Shown piece after piece: positions 34,650 through 43,131 of a stretch of DNA of 64,000 bases. The stretch is taken from the NCBI RefSeq assembly GCF_032056465.1, contig NZ_DAMBCL010000013.1, one strand, 5' to 3'. A program made the translations under genes and the position numbers. The notes beneath the pieces are model-generated. The model did not search any database and was not told the origin of the DNA. It was given only the letters and a program-made list of their open reading frames with translations. The DNA is from Mobilicoccus sp032056465. GTDB lineage: Bacteria > Actinomycetota > Actinomycetes > Actinomycetales > Dermatophilaceae. Each line of letters opens with the position of its first letter. Position 1 is the stretch's first letter.

Positions 34650-35768
34650 TCAGTCGGCCCAGAGGACGACGACGCTGCGGTCGTCGGCATTGCCCGAGGT
34701 GGCCTGGGCACACAGCCGCTCGGCGCCACCGGAGAAGCCGGCCGTGACAAGGAACTCCGCCTTCCCGAGCAGACGGTCGATGCCCTCGTCGAGCACTCGG
34801 TCGTGCTGTTCGACGAGCCCGTCGGAGTAGAGGATGACCGCGTCCCGATGGCCGATCACGGCCTCGTCGCACCGGTACACGGGCGCGGGGACGAGCCCGA
34901 GGGCCGGGCCGATGCTCTTCTCCAGGACGCTCCAGCTGCCGCTGCCCCCGTGGAAGACGGCGGCAGGGGGGTGACCGGCGCGCCACACGCGCAACTCCCC
35001 CGTGTCGAGGTCGACGGCGAGGTGGATCGCCGTCGCGAACCCCTCGTCCCAGTTCTGCCGGACGACGAAGTCGTTGGCCACCGAGAGCAGCTCCTCGGGC
35101 GGCACCGCGCCGATGAGCGCATCGAGGGCCCCGGAGAGCTGTACCGCCCGGGAGGCCGCCCGGACCCCACGCCCCGAGACGTCGACGAGGACGGTCTCGA
35201 AGCGGGCGGCGTCGTCGTCGAGGTGCGAGACGACGAAGTCGCCGGAGAAGGGGTGGTCGAACGCCGAGCTGATGCACCCCTCGACCGACCAACCCGGACG
35301 CAGCTCCGGCAGTTCGGCGCGGCGTTCGAGGCCGACGCGGAGCTGGTCGAGCACGTGTTCTCCGGCCCGGCCCTGGACGCCGACCCGGGCACGGGCCAGC
35401 GACCTCCACATCGTCACGGTCGCGATGAGCACCCCGGCCACGACCGTGCTCACGGCGTGGGAGAGGTCCTGGCCGACGAGCAGGGACGAGGCCACGAGGC
35501 ACCCGAGGCTGACGAGGACGACGAGGGCATGGTCCCCGGGTCGATGCGCGACCCCACTGATGGCGATGAGAGGCAGGAACACCGCACCGGAGAGCGCGTC
35601 GGCGGTGGCGACGAGGATGTAGAGGAGGAGGAAGGCGATGAGGACCAGCAGCACGGCCGTGCCGTGCCCGGTGGGCGTGAGCGAACTGCGCGGCATCGTC
35701 GCCCGCCACGCCCGACCGGCCGCCAGATCGGGGCGGCGGCGCAGTGCGCGTGCGGACAGGCTCGGCAT
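34650..35768 (-). CDS. Membrane SpoIIE/RsbU-type PP2C phosphatase
   Basis: 372 residues from ATG 35768. Three to four transmembrane helices (about 35-120) precede a PP2C/SpoIIE catalytic domain. Metal-site residues are recognisable: GDFVV, VLVDVSGRGVRAA (DxxGxG), AGHPPA, and the C-terminal ILYSDGLVEQHD...ADDRSVVVL. RsbU/SpoIIE phosphatases dephosphorylate anti-anti-sigma factors to switch on general-stress sigma factors, which fits the SigF-type promoter just downstream. No anti-sigma gene is in the window. The start was chosen because a promoter with its -10 seven bases before this ATG indicates a leaderless mRNA; the ATG at 35804 lies inside that promoter. Confidence 0.8.
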   Translation of the reverse strand: MPSLSARALRRRPDLAAGRAWRATMPRSSLTPTGHGTAVLLVLIAFLLLYILVATADALSGAVFLPLIAISGVAHRPGDHALVVLVSLGCLVASSLLVGQDLSHAVSTVVAGVLIATVTMWRSLARARVGVQGRAGEHVLDQLRVGLERRAELPELRPGWSVEGCISSAFDHPFSGDFVVSHLDDDAARFETVLVDVSGRGVRAASRAVQLSGALDALIGAVPPEELLSVANDFVVRQNWDEGFATAIHLAVDLDTGELRVWRAGHPPAAVFHGGSGSWSVLEKSIGPALGLVPAPVYRCDEAVIGHRDAVILYSDGLVEQHDRVLDEGIDRLLGKAEFLVTAGFSGGAERLCAQATSGNADDRSVVVLWAD

Positions 35769-35775
35769 TTTCGAG

Positions 35776-35804
35776 ACATTAGTCTTCGGCCGATCCCGAG
35801 ACAA
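35776..35804 (-). promoter_or_regulatory. Leaderless promoter of the SpoIIE-type phosphatase gene
   Basis: On the minus strand, TTGTCT (35804-35799), 17 bases, TAATGT (35781-35776), then 7 bases to ATG 35768. Transcription would start at or next to the A of the ATG; no SD is present, as expected of a leaderless message. Confidence 0.65.
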
Positions 35805-35879
35805 CCGTCCGAAAGTCCCGCCCCGACCCGCCGAATGAGACGCAGATCACTCCCCTCGGCGAGGGTCGTTCGAGTGGGC

Positions 35880-36482
35880 TCAGTCGAAGACGGGACCGGT
35901 GTCCCTGGACCTCTTGAGCTCGAAGAACCCGGGCGTGCCCGCGACGAGGACGCATCCGTCGAACAGTCGTCCGGCGTCCTCGCCCTTGGGCGCCGGAGAG
36001 ACGACCGGACCGAAGAACGCGACCTCCCCGACCTGGACCACGGGAGTACCCACGTCGTCCCCCACGCGATCCAGCGCCTCGGCGGTCGAGGACCGGAGGA
36101 GGTCGTCGAGCTCGTCGCTCTCGGCGTACCTCGCGAGCCCGGCCGGGAGGTCGAGGGCGGCGAGGGACTCGGCGATCACACCGGGCAGGTCGTCCTTGCG
36201 CCCTCCGGGGTGGATCCGCGTCCCCATCTCGGTGTAGAGCGCGGGGACGATCTGCTCGCCGTGGTCGCGGGCCGCGGCGGTGACGACCCGCACCGGCGCC
36301 CATGCGCGGTCCATCATCGCCCGGTAGTCCTCGGGCAGCTCCCGCCCCTCGTTGAGCACCGCGAGGCTCATGACGGAGAACCGCGGGGTCACGTCGCGGA
36401 CCTTCTCGACCTCGAGGAGCCAGCGAGAGGTCATCCACGCCCAGGGGCAGGTCGGGTCGAACCACATGCGCACATCGGTCAT
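35880..36482 (-). CDS. Rv2466c-like mycothiol-dependent nitroreductase/DsbA-family oxidoreductase
   Basis: 200-residue thioredoxin/DsbA-fold protein homologous to M. tuberculosis Rv2466c, a mycothiol-dependent reductase. It shows the family pattern MWFDPTCPWAWMTSRW, VMSLAVLNEGRE, YTEMGTRIH, GTPVVQVGEVAFFGPV and the C-terminal FFELKRSRDTGP. Cys12 is the nucleophile, but the second Cys of the CPWC motif is Ala15 (CPWA), so only a monothiol mechanism remains, presumably with mycothiol as the resolving thiol. Start ATG 36482 (GGGGG upstream). Divergent from pepN, an arrangement shared with mycobacteria. Confidence 0.9.
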   Translation of the reverse strand: MTDVRMWFDPTCPWAWMTSRWLLEVEKVRDVTPRFSVMSLAVLNEGRELPEDYRAMMDRAWAPVRVVTAAARDHGEQIVPALYTEMGTRIHPGGRKDDLPGVIAESLAALDLPAGLARYAESDELDDLLRSSTAEALDRVGDDVGTPVVQVGEVAFFGPVVSPAPKGEDAGRLFDGCVLVAGTPGFFELKRSRDTGPVFD

Positions 36483-36690
36483 GCCCCCATGGTGCCCACA
36501 CCCGTGGTGTCGTGCATCGGCGGGGTTGTCGCTGCACGTCACGCGGCTGTCGGCGGTGCGTGCAAGGATGCCCAGCGAGTCGGAGCACCACCGCTCGTTC
36601 CGCACCCGTGAGCGGGTGGCGCGCGAGAGTGAGGACGTCGGGGCGTCGGATGACGTCGGGTGCACAGTCGCAGCAGACACGGAGGACGAG

Positions 36691-39255
36691 ATGCCAGGTC
36701 AGAACCTCACCCGGGACGAGGCGCGCACCCGCGCCGAACTCCTCGTCGTGGACGCCCACCGGGTGGACCTCGACGTGAGTGGCGCGGCCGACCGGCCGAC
36801 GTTCCCGGTCACCTCGACGATCACCTTCACGTGCCGGCAGCCGGGCGCCTCCACCTTCCTCGACTTCATCGGTCCTTCGGTCGAGGAGATCGTGCTCAAC
36901 GGCCGCACCCTCGACCCCGCGACGCACGTCGCCGACAGCCGCATCGCGCTGCCCGATCTCGCCGCGCACAACGAGCTCGTCGTGCGCGCCACCGGGCGGT
37001 ACATGAACACCGGTGAGGGCCTGCACCGGTTCACCGACCCCGTCGACGGTGAGACGTACCTGTACACCCAGTTCGAGGTCCCCGACTCCCGCCGGGCGTT
37101 CCCGGTGTTCGAGCAGCCCGACCTCAAGACGCGGTTCACGTTCGTCGTCACGGCCCCCGCCACCTGGTCGGTCGTCTCCTGCCAGCCGACCCCGGAGCCC
37201 GCGTCCGCGGGCAAGGGCGCCGCCACGTGGACGTTCGCCCCCACCCCACCGCTGTCGAGCTACGTCACGGCGGTCGTCGCCGGGCCGTACGAGCGCGTCG
37301 ACGATGCGACGACCACCGGCGACGGCCGCGCCGTGCCGCTGTCGGTGTACTGCCGCCGCTCGATGCGCGAACACCTCGACGCCGAGGAGATCTTCGCGAT
37401 CACCAAGGCCGGGTTCGACTTCTACGAGGAGGAGTTCGGGCTCGCCTATCCGTTCGAGAAGTACGACCAGATCTTCACCCCCGAGTTCAACGCGGGGGCC
37501 ATGGAGAACGTCGGCTGCGTGACGTTCACCGAGTCCTACCTGTTCCGCTCCAAGGTCACCGAGGCCGTCGTGGAGCGTCGCGCGGGCACGATCCTCCATG
37601 AACTCGCCCACATGTGGTTCGGCAACCTCGTCACGATGCGGTGGTGGGACGACCTGTGGCTCAACGAATCGTTCGCCGACTGGGCCGCCACGACGTCCAC
37701 GGCCGAGGCCACCCGCTGGGTCGACGCCTGGACCACCTTCGCCACCAGCGACAAGAGCTGGGCCTACCAGCAGGACCAGCTCTCCTCCACCCACCCCATC
37801 GCCGCCGACATGCGTGATCTCGACGACGTCGCGGTCAACTTCGACGGCATCACCTACGCCAAGGGCGCCTCCGTGCTCAAGCAGCTCGTCGCCTACGTCG
37901 GCCGCAAGCCGTTCCGCGACGGGCTGCGGGCCTACTTCGCCAAGCACGCCTACGGCAACACGAGCCTGCCCGACCTCCTCGTCGAGCTGGAGGCGACGTC
38001 CGGACGCGACCTCACCGAGTGGACGCGGGCCTGGCTGCAGACCGCCGGTGTCGGCACCGCCAGTCTCGTGCTCGACACCGACGACGAGGGCAGGATCACC
38101 GCCGCCCACGTCGAGCAGAGCGCCACACCGGAGTGCCCCGACCTGCGCCCGCACCGCATGGCGATCGGCGTCTACGACGTCGCCGCCGACGGGGCGAGCC
38201 TGGAACGCCGCGACCGACTCGAGATCGACGTCGACGGAGCCCGCACCGAGGTCCCCGAGCTCGTCGGCCTGCGGCGCGGCACCCTCATGCTCCTCAACGA
38301 CGACGACCTCGCCTACGTCAAGGTCCGGCTCGACGACGTCTCCCTGCGCACCGTCCTCGACCACGCCGCCGGGCTCCCCGGCCTGCCGCGGGCCATCGTG
38401 CAGACGGCGCTGTGGGACATGACCCGCGACGCGGAGATCAGCGCTCACGACTTCGTGCGGTTCACCCTCGACGTCCTCGGCGCCGACCTCGACTCGACGG
38501 CGTTGCGTTTCTCCCTCGCGCGTCTCGGCACGGCCGTCCACCTCTACAGCGACCCCGCGCGCCGGGAGGAGCTGCACGGCGAGGTCGCGCAGCGGCTCCG
38601 CCGACTCGCGCTCGAGGCGGCCCCCGAGAGCGACGCGCAGCTCCAGCTCGTCACCGCGTACGCCGCGTTCGCCACCACCGACGCCCACCTGGAGGAGATC
38701 CAGGGCTGGCTCGACGGCAGGGACCTGCCCGAGGGCCTCGCCGTCGACACCGAGATGCGGTGGACCCTGCTCGCGGCCCTTGCCGCGGGCGGTCGGGTCG
38801 ACGAGGCCGGCATCGAGGCCGAACGGCAGCGCGATGCCACGGCCACCGGGCGCGAACGGGCGGCACTCGCTCGGGCCGCCCTCCCCACACCCGAGGCCAA
38901 GGCCGCGGCGTGGGCCGCCGCCGTCGAGGACGATTCCCTGCCCAACGCGATGATCGACGCGACCGCCGGCGGATTCCTGCGGTGTGCGGGTCGCACGCAG
39001 CTCCTCCGCCCGTACGTCGAGCGTTACCACGCGTGCCTACGCCCGATGTGGGAGAACCGCACCCAGGCCATCGGGGAGTCGATCGTCGAGGGGTTCTACC
39101 CGATCCTCCTCGCCGACGACGACCTGCTCGCGGCCACCCAGGCCTGGCTGGACGCCAACGACGATGCCCCCCAGGGCCTCGTCCGGCTCGTCGGAGAACG
39201 CCGCGACGCCGTCGCCCGCGCCCTGGCGGCACAGGCCGAAGACGCGCGGGGCTGA
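36691..39255 (+). CDS. pepN: Aminopeptidase N (M1 family)
   Basis: 854-residue zinc metalloaminopeptidase that removes N-terminal residues from peptides. Gly269-Ala-Met-Glu-Asn273 exopeptidase motif, zinc-binding HELAH at 303-307 with the downstream Glu in NESFADW, a C-terminal ERAP1-like helical domain (about 530-854). Cytosolic (no signal peptide). Start ATG 36691 has GGAGGACG 4-6 bases upstream. The MFS gene begins 5 bases after its stop, so they form an operon. The divergent Rv2466c-like neighbour repeats the mycobacterial arrangement. Confidence 0.95.
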   Translation: MPGQNLTRDEARTRAELLVVDAHRVDLDVSGAADRPTFPVTSTITFTCRQPGASTFLDFIGPSVEEIVLNGRTLDPATHVADSRIALPDLAAHNELVVRATGRYMNTGEGLHRFTDPVDGETYLYTQFEVPDSRRAFPVFEQPDLKTRFTFVVTAPATWSVVSCQPTPEPASAGKGAATWTFAPTPPLSSYVTAVVAGPYERVDDATTTGDGRAVPLSVYCRRSMREHLDAEEIFAITKAGFDFYEEEFGLAYPFEKYDQIFTPEFNAGAMENVGCVTFTESYLFRSKVTEAVVERRAGTILHELAHMWFGNLVTMRWWDDLWLNESFADWAATTSTAEATRWVDAWTTFATSDKSWAYQQDQLSSTHPIAADMRDLDDVAVNFDGITYAKGASVLKQLVAYVGRKPFRDGLRAYFAKHAYGNTSLPDLLVELEATSGRDLTEWTRAWLQTAGVGTASLVLDTDDEGRITAAHVEQSATPECPDLRPHRMAIGVYDVAADGASLERRDRLEIDVDGARTEVPELVGLRRGTLMLLNDDDLAYVKVRLDDVSLRTVLDHAAGLPGLPRAIVQTALWDMTRDAEISAHDFVRFTLDVLGADLDSTALRFSLARLGTAVHLYSDPARREELHGEVAQRLRRLALEAAPESDAQLQLVTAYAAFATTDAHLEEIQGWLDGRDLPEGLAVDTEMRWTLLAALAAGGRVDEAGIEAERQRDATATGRERAALARAALPTPEAKAAAWAAAVEDDSLPNAMIDATAGGFLRCAGRTQLLRPYVERYHACLRPMWENRTQAIGESIVEGFYPILLADDDLLAATQAWLDANDDAPQGLVRLVGERRDAVARALAAQAEDARG

Positions 39256-39260
39256 GCAGC

Positions 39261-40667
39261 GTGAACGCAGGCGAGGTCCCGGTCGGCCGGGGACCGAAGG
39301 AGGACGACGGGCTCCGAGCGGCGCCGCACGTCCTCGACGACCGGGGCCCCGACGGCGGGGTGCCACGCAGACGGGTCGTGGCCTGGGCCGCCTGGGACTG
39401 GGGGTCCGCGGCGTTCAACGCCGTCATCACGACGTTCGTGTTCACCGTGTACCTCACGAGTTCCGGCTTCGGAGACGCAGCGGAGACGTCGTCCAAGCTC
39501 GGGATCGGCACCGCCCTGGCCGGGGTGGCCATCGCCCTGCTCGCCCCGGTCATCGGTCAACGGGCCGACCGGGCCGGCCGGCCCGCCCTCTGGCTCGGGG
39601 TCAACACCGCGGTCGTCGTCACCCTGTCGGCGCTCATGTTCACCGTGAGACCCGATCCCGCCTTCCTCTGGTGGGGCATCACCCTCGTGGCTGTCGGCAA
39701 CGTGTTCTTCGAGTTCGCCAGTGTCAACTACAACGCGATGCTGTCGCGGGTCTCGACCCCGGCCACCGTGGGACGCGTCTCCGGCTTCGGTTGGGGCGCC
39801 GGCTACCTCGGGGGCATCGTGCTGCTGCTCATCCTCTTCGTCGGCTTCATCTCCCCCGAGGTGGGCTGGTTCGGGGTCACCCACGACGACGGGCTCAACA
39901 TCCGGGTGGCGATCCTCATCGCCGCCCTGTGGTTCGGCGTCTTCGCCGTGCCGGTGCTCATCGCCCTGCCCGACCGGCGCGACGGGAACCAGCCCCGGGC
40001 GCGACCGCTCGGCGTCGTCGCCTCCTACCGGGCCCTGTTCGGCACGATCAAGGGGCTGGCTCGGGAGCACCCTCACACGCTGTTCTTCCTCGTCGCCTCC
40101 GCGGTGTTCCGCGACGGACTCGCCGGGGTGTTCACCTTCGGCGGCGTCATCGCCCAGGGCACGTTCGGGTTCACCCCGGGCCAGGTCATCGTCTTCGGCA
40201 TCGCGGCGAACGTCGTCGCCGGGCTCGCGACGATCGCGTTCGGGATCCTCGACGACCGGCTCGGGCCCAAGACCCTCATCCTCGGCTCACTGCTCGCCAT
40301 GGTCCTCGCGGGCCTCGGCATCTTCGTGTTCCACGACCAGGGGACGCGGATGTTCTGGATCCTCGGTCTGCTCCTGTGCGTCTTCGTCGGCCCCGCCCAG
40401 TCGGCGTCCCGGTCCTTCCTCGCCCGCATGATCCCCCCGGGGCGCGAGGGCGAGATCTTCGGCCTCTACGCCACCACCGGCCGCGCCGTCAGCTTCCTCG
40501 CCCCCCTGATGTTCACCGCCGCGATCGCCGTCGGCACCCGGGTGACCGGCGGCCCGGCGCAGTACTGGGGAATCCTCGGCATCGTCCTCGTGCTGCTCGC
40601 CGGCCTTCTCCTGCTCCTGCCGGTGCGCCCCGAGGAGCGACGCAGCGAGGCCGTCGGCATGCCGTGA
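39261..40667 (+). CDS. UMF1/Atg22-family MFS transporter
   Basis: 468 residues from GTG 39261. The N-terminal 35 residues are hydrophilic, then RRRVVAWAAWDWGSAAFNAVITTFVFTVYL, the Atg22/UMF1-type opening, and about 12 transmembrane helices with DDRLGPKTLIL and QSASRSFLARMIPPGREGEIFGLY between them. In yeast Atg22 exports amino acids from the vacuole; the bacterial members are uncharacterised, probably effluxing amino acids or peptides. Directly behind pepN, it could export products of peptide breakdown (inference). The start is uncertain; GTG 39360 is an alternative. Confidence 0.8.
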   Translation: MNAGEVPVGRGPKEDDGLRAAPHVLDDRGPDGGVPRRRVVAWAAWDWGSAAFNAVITTFVFTVYLTSSGFGDAAETSSKLGIGTALAGVAIALLAPVIGQRADRAGRPALWLGVNTAVVVTLSALMFTVRPDPAFLWWGITLVAVGNVFFEFASVNYNAMLSRVSTPATVGRVSGFGWGAGYLGGIVLLLILFVGFISPEVGWFGVTHDDGLNIRVAILIAALWFGVFAVPVLIALPDRRDGNQPRARPLGVVASYRALFGTIKGLAREHPHTLFFLVASAVFRDGLAGVFTFGGVIAQGTFGFTPGQVIVFGIAANVVAGLATIAFGILDDRLGPKTLILGSLLAMVLAGLGIFVFHDQGTRMFWILGLLLCVFVGPAQSASRSFLARMIPPGREGEIFGLYATTGRAVSFLAPLMFTAAIAVGTRVTGGPAQYWGILGIVLVLLAGLLLLLPVRPEERRSEAVGMP

Positions 40668-40727
40668 GCCGCCGGGGGCGACGCCCCTCGTGAGGAGCCG
40701 TCGAGCATCACCCGTGGGCGGGGGGAA

Positions 40728-42902
40728 TCAGGAGCGGTCGAGCACCTCGTCGAGGGTGTCGGGCGTGCCGTGGTGGTCGCCCCGGTCGACGCTCGCGGCG
40801 AGCCGCCGGGCGAGACCGGAGGAGACGAGGTCCTCGAGCATCACGGGGCGCCGGTCCGGACCCGCCAGGGAGAGCCGCCAGTTGGGGTACTCGAGGTGGG
40901 TGCCGGGCTGGTTCATCGCGCGGCGGTCGCCGACGAGGTCGGGGACGGCGATGCCGACGAGCGCGGCGGGTGAGGCGCCGACATACCGGTGCAGTGCCTC
41001 GACGAGGTCCTCGAGCTCGACCTCCTCGCCGCCGAGGTCGCTGACGAGCCCGCGCATCCGCAGGGCCCGCAGCATGCGCTCTCGCGCGGCCTCGTCCTCG
41101 GCGCGTTCCACCTCCACCGGGCGGGTGAAGAGATCGAGGTCCTCACGGATCCGCATGTGTTCACCGGTGAGGTACCCGGCCGTCGGCGGAAGGTCGTGGG
41201 TCGTCACCGACGCCAGGCACAGGCGGCGATACGCCTCGGGCGCGCGGGGCGTGCCGTCGTCGGTGTTCTCGAACCACAGGATCGACGTGCCGAGGATGCC
41301 CCGCTCGGCGAGGTGGTCCCGCACCCACGGTTCGACGGTGCCGAGGTCCTCGCCCACGATGATCGCGCCCGCCCGCTGCGCCTCGAGCATGAGGATCCCG
41401 ATGAGTGCGTCGTGGTCGTAGCGCACGTACGTGCCGTCGAGGGGGAGACCGCCGGCAGGCACCCACCACAGCCGGAAGAGGCCGATGACGTGGTCGATGC
41501 GCAGGCCTCCGGAGTGCCGCAGGGCCGCCCGCACCATGTCGCGGAAGGGTGCGTAGGCGAGGGCCTCGAGGCGGTCGGGGCGCCACGGCGGCTGGCTCCA
41601 GTCCTGGCCGCGCTGGTTGTACGGGTCCGGGGGTGCACCCACGGTGATGCCGCTCGCGAACACGTCGCCGAGAGCCCACCGGTCCGCGCCCCTGGGGTGC
41701 ACGCCCACCGCGAGGTCCTGCACGACCCCGATCGACATCCCCGCGTCGGTGAGTTCGCGTTGGGCCGTGGCGAGCTGGGTGTCGAGCACCCACTGCAGCC
41801 ACATCGCGAACGACACCTCCTCGCCGAGCTCCTCGCGCACGCGGACCGTCCCTGGGGCGCCGGGGGTGCTCACGTCGCTCGGCCAGTCGCCCTCGTCGGC
41901 GCCGTACGTGCGCACGAGTGCCCACCACGTCGCGAAGTCGACGAGTCCCCGACCCTCGCGCTCGCAGTAGGCCTCGAACAGGGCGGCACGGCGGATGCTC
42001 ATGGGGCGGCCGAAGAGGATCCGCAGGGCCTGCTCCTTGAGCGTCCAGGCGGTGTCGCGGTCGATCTCGTCGGAGACGTTGAGCGCGCGGGCCCGGTCGG
42101 CCAGCGCGACGACGCGGGCGCGGTCCGCCGCGGGGAGCTCGGCGTACTCGGGGACGTCCTCGACGCGGACGTACACGGGGTTGACGAACCGGCGCGAGGT
42201 CGGCAGGTACGGAGACGCCTCCAACGGCGCCATCGGCTCGGCCGCGTGGACGGGGTTGATGAGCATGAAATCGGTGTCGAGGGTGCGGGCGGCCCAGGCG
42301 CCCAGCTCGGCGACGTCGCCGAGGTCACCGACGCCCCAGGAGCGTCGCGACCGCACCGAGTACAGCTGGTTCATGAGCCCGGCGGCCCCGTGAGCGGCTA
42401 CGCGGGTGGGCAGCTGCAGGCGGGCGGGGGTGACGACGAGCCGCCCCGAGGCGACCTCGCCGTCGTGCTCGGCCGAGAGCGTGTGCCATCCGGTCGGNNN
42501 NNNNNNNAACGTGGCCTCGCCGACGAGCGCACCGTCGACCTGTCGGGGATCCACCCACCGGTCGACCTGCGCGAGATCACGGTGCTCACCGGTCTCCTCG
42601 AGCTCGACCCAGACGCGCACGGCGTCCCCGTGCGGGACGTGGACGGCGACCGTCGCGCTCTCCCCCACCGTGACCACCCGCACCGGAGGCACGCGGCGAC
42701 GCCACGGCGCCACCTCGGTCTCCGCGAGGGCCGCGGACACCGCCTCCGGGGTGCTCGTGTCGACCTCGAGGGCGGCGAGGACGGAGTGGATGGCGCCGGC
42801 CGAGACGGTGACATGCTCCCCCTGCCAGTCCCAATACTCGGTGGCGACACCGTGCCGACGGGCGAGCTCGGCGAGGTCGAGCGAAAGGACGGAGTCGTTC
42901 AC
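40728..42902 (-). CDS. malQ: 4-alpha-glucanotransferase (amylomaltase), interrupted by an assembly gap
   Basis: GH77 amylomaltase, about 724 residues, which transfers alpha-1,4-glucan segments in maltodextrin metabolism. An actinobacterial N-terminal extension (about 1-170) precedes the catalytic barrel: SRRSWGVGDLGDV, DVFASGITVGAPPDPYNQRGQDWS, LRIDHVIGLFRLWWVP (catalytic Asp in RIDH), EDLGTVEPWV and TTHDLPPTAGYL. Ten N at 42498-42507 replace codons in the N-terminal domain; frame is preserved on both sides, so the true missing length probably equals 10 plus a multiple of 3. Start GTG 42902. Convergent with the MFS gene and divergent from mscS. Confidence 0.9.
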   Translation of the reverse strand: MNDSVLSLDLAELARRHGVATEYWDWQGEHVTVSAGAIHSVLAALEVDTSTPEAVSAALAETEVAPWRRRVPPVRVVTVGESATVAVHVPHGDAVRVWVELEETGEHRDLAQVDRWVDPRQVDGALVGEATXXXXPTGWHTLSAEHDGEVASGRLVVTPARLQLPTRVAAHGAAGLMNQLYSVRSRRSWGVGDLGDVAELGAWAARTLDTDFMLINPVHAAEPMAPLEASPYLPTSRRFVNPVYVRVEDVPEYAELPAADRARVVALADRARALNVSDEIDRDTAWTLKEQALRILFGRPMSIRRAALFEAYCEREGRGLVDFATWWALVRTYGADEGDWPSDVSTPGAPGTVRVREELGEEVSFAMWLQWVLDTQLATAQRELTDAGMSIGVVQDLAVGVHPRGADRWALGDVFASGITVGAPPDPYNQRGQDWSQPPWRPDRLEALAYAPFRDMVRAALRHSGGLRIDHVIGLFRLWWVPAGGLPLDGTYVRYDHDALIGILMLEAQRAGAIIVGEDLGTVEPWVRDHLAERGILGTSILWFENTDDGTPRAPEAYRRLCLASVTTHDLPPTAGYLTGEHMRIREDLDLFTRPVEVERAEDEAARERMLRALRMRGLVSDLGGEEVELEDLVEALHRYVGASPAALVGIAVPDLVGDRRAMNQPGTHLEYPNWRLSLAGPDRRPVMLEDLVSSGLARRLAASVDRGDHHGTPDTLDEVLDRS
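42498..42507. other. Assembly gap (10 N) inside malQ
   Basis: Ten ambiguous bases mark a scaffold or low-quality gap. Both flanks (GEAT before and PTGWHTL after, in malQ sense) stay in one frame. Any length or sequence statement about residues near 132-135 of MalQ is therefore unreliable. Confidence 0.95.
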
Positions 42903-43131
42903 GAGGAGCGCTTTCGTTGTGGGGGGCGAGCCACGGTCGATCCTATGGTCTCGCAGGGGCGGTCGGCGCCCGGGCCTCGCCCCCTCTCACCGGCCGTTTC
43001 CCGGACCGCCGTCACCCCCGGGCCGACCGCGTGTCGGCGCCGGTGCCGACCCCGGTGGGAGCCTGCCCTTCGGCCTCCGTCGACGCGTTGTCCCGAAGCC
43101 GACCAGACAATGTCCAGGGCCGGCGGGGATC

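Noticed and set aside
36483..36690. SigR/SigH-type GGAAT...GTT promoter before the Rv2466c-like gene
   Set aside because: GGAAC occurs near 36597 on the minus strand, but no GTT lies at the required 16-18 base distance.
35779..39030. Open frame of over 1000 codons antisense to pepN
   Set aside because: Shadow of pepN; ends inside the nitroreductase gene and has no motif or start signal.
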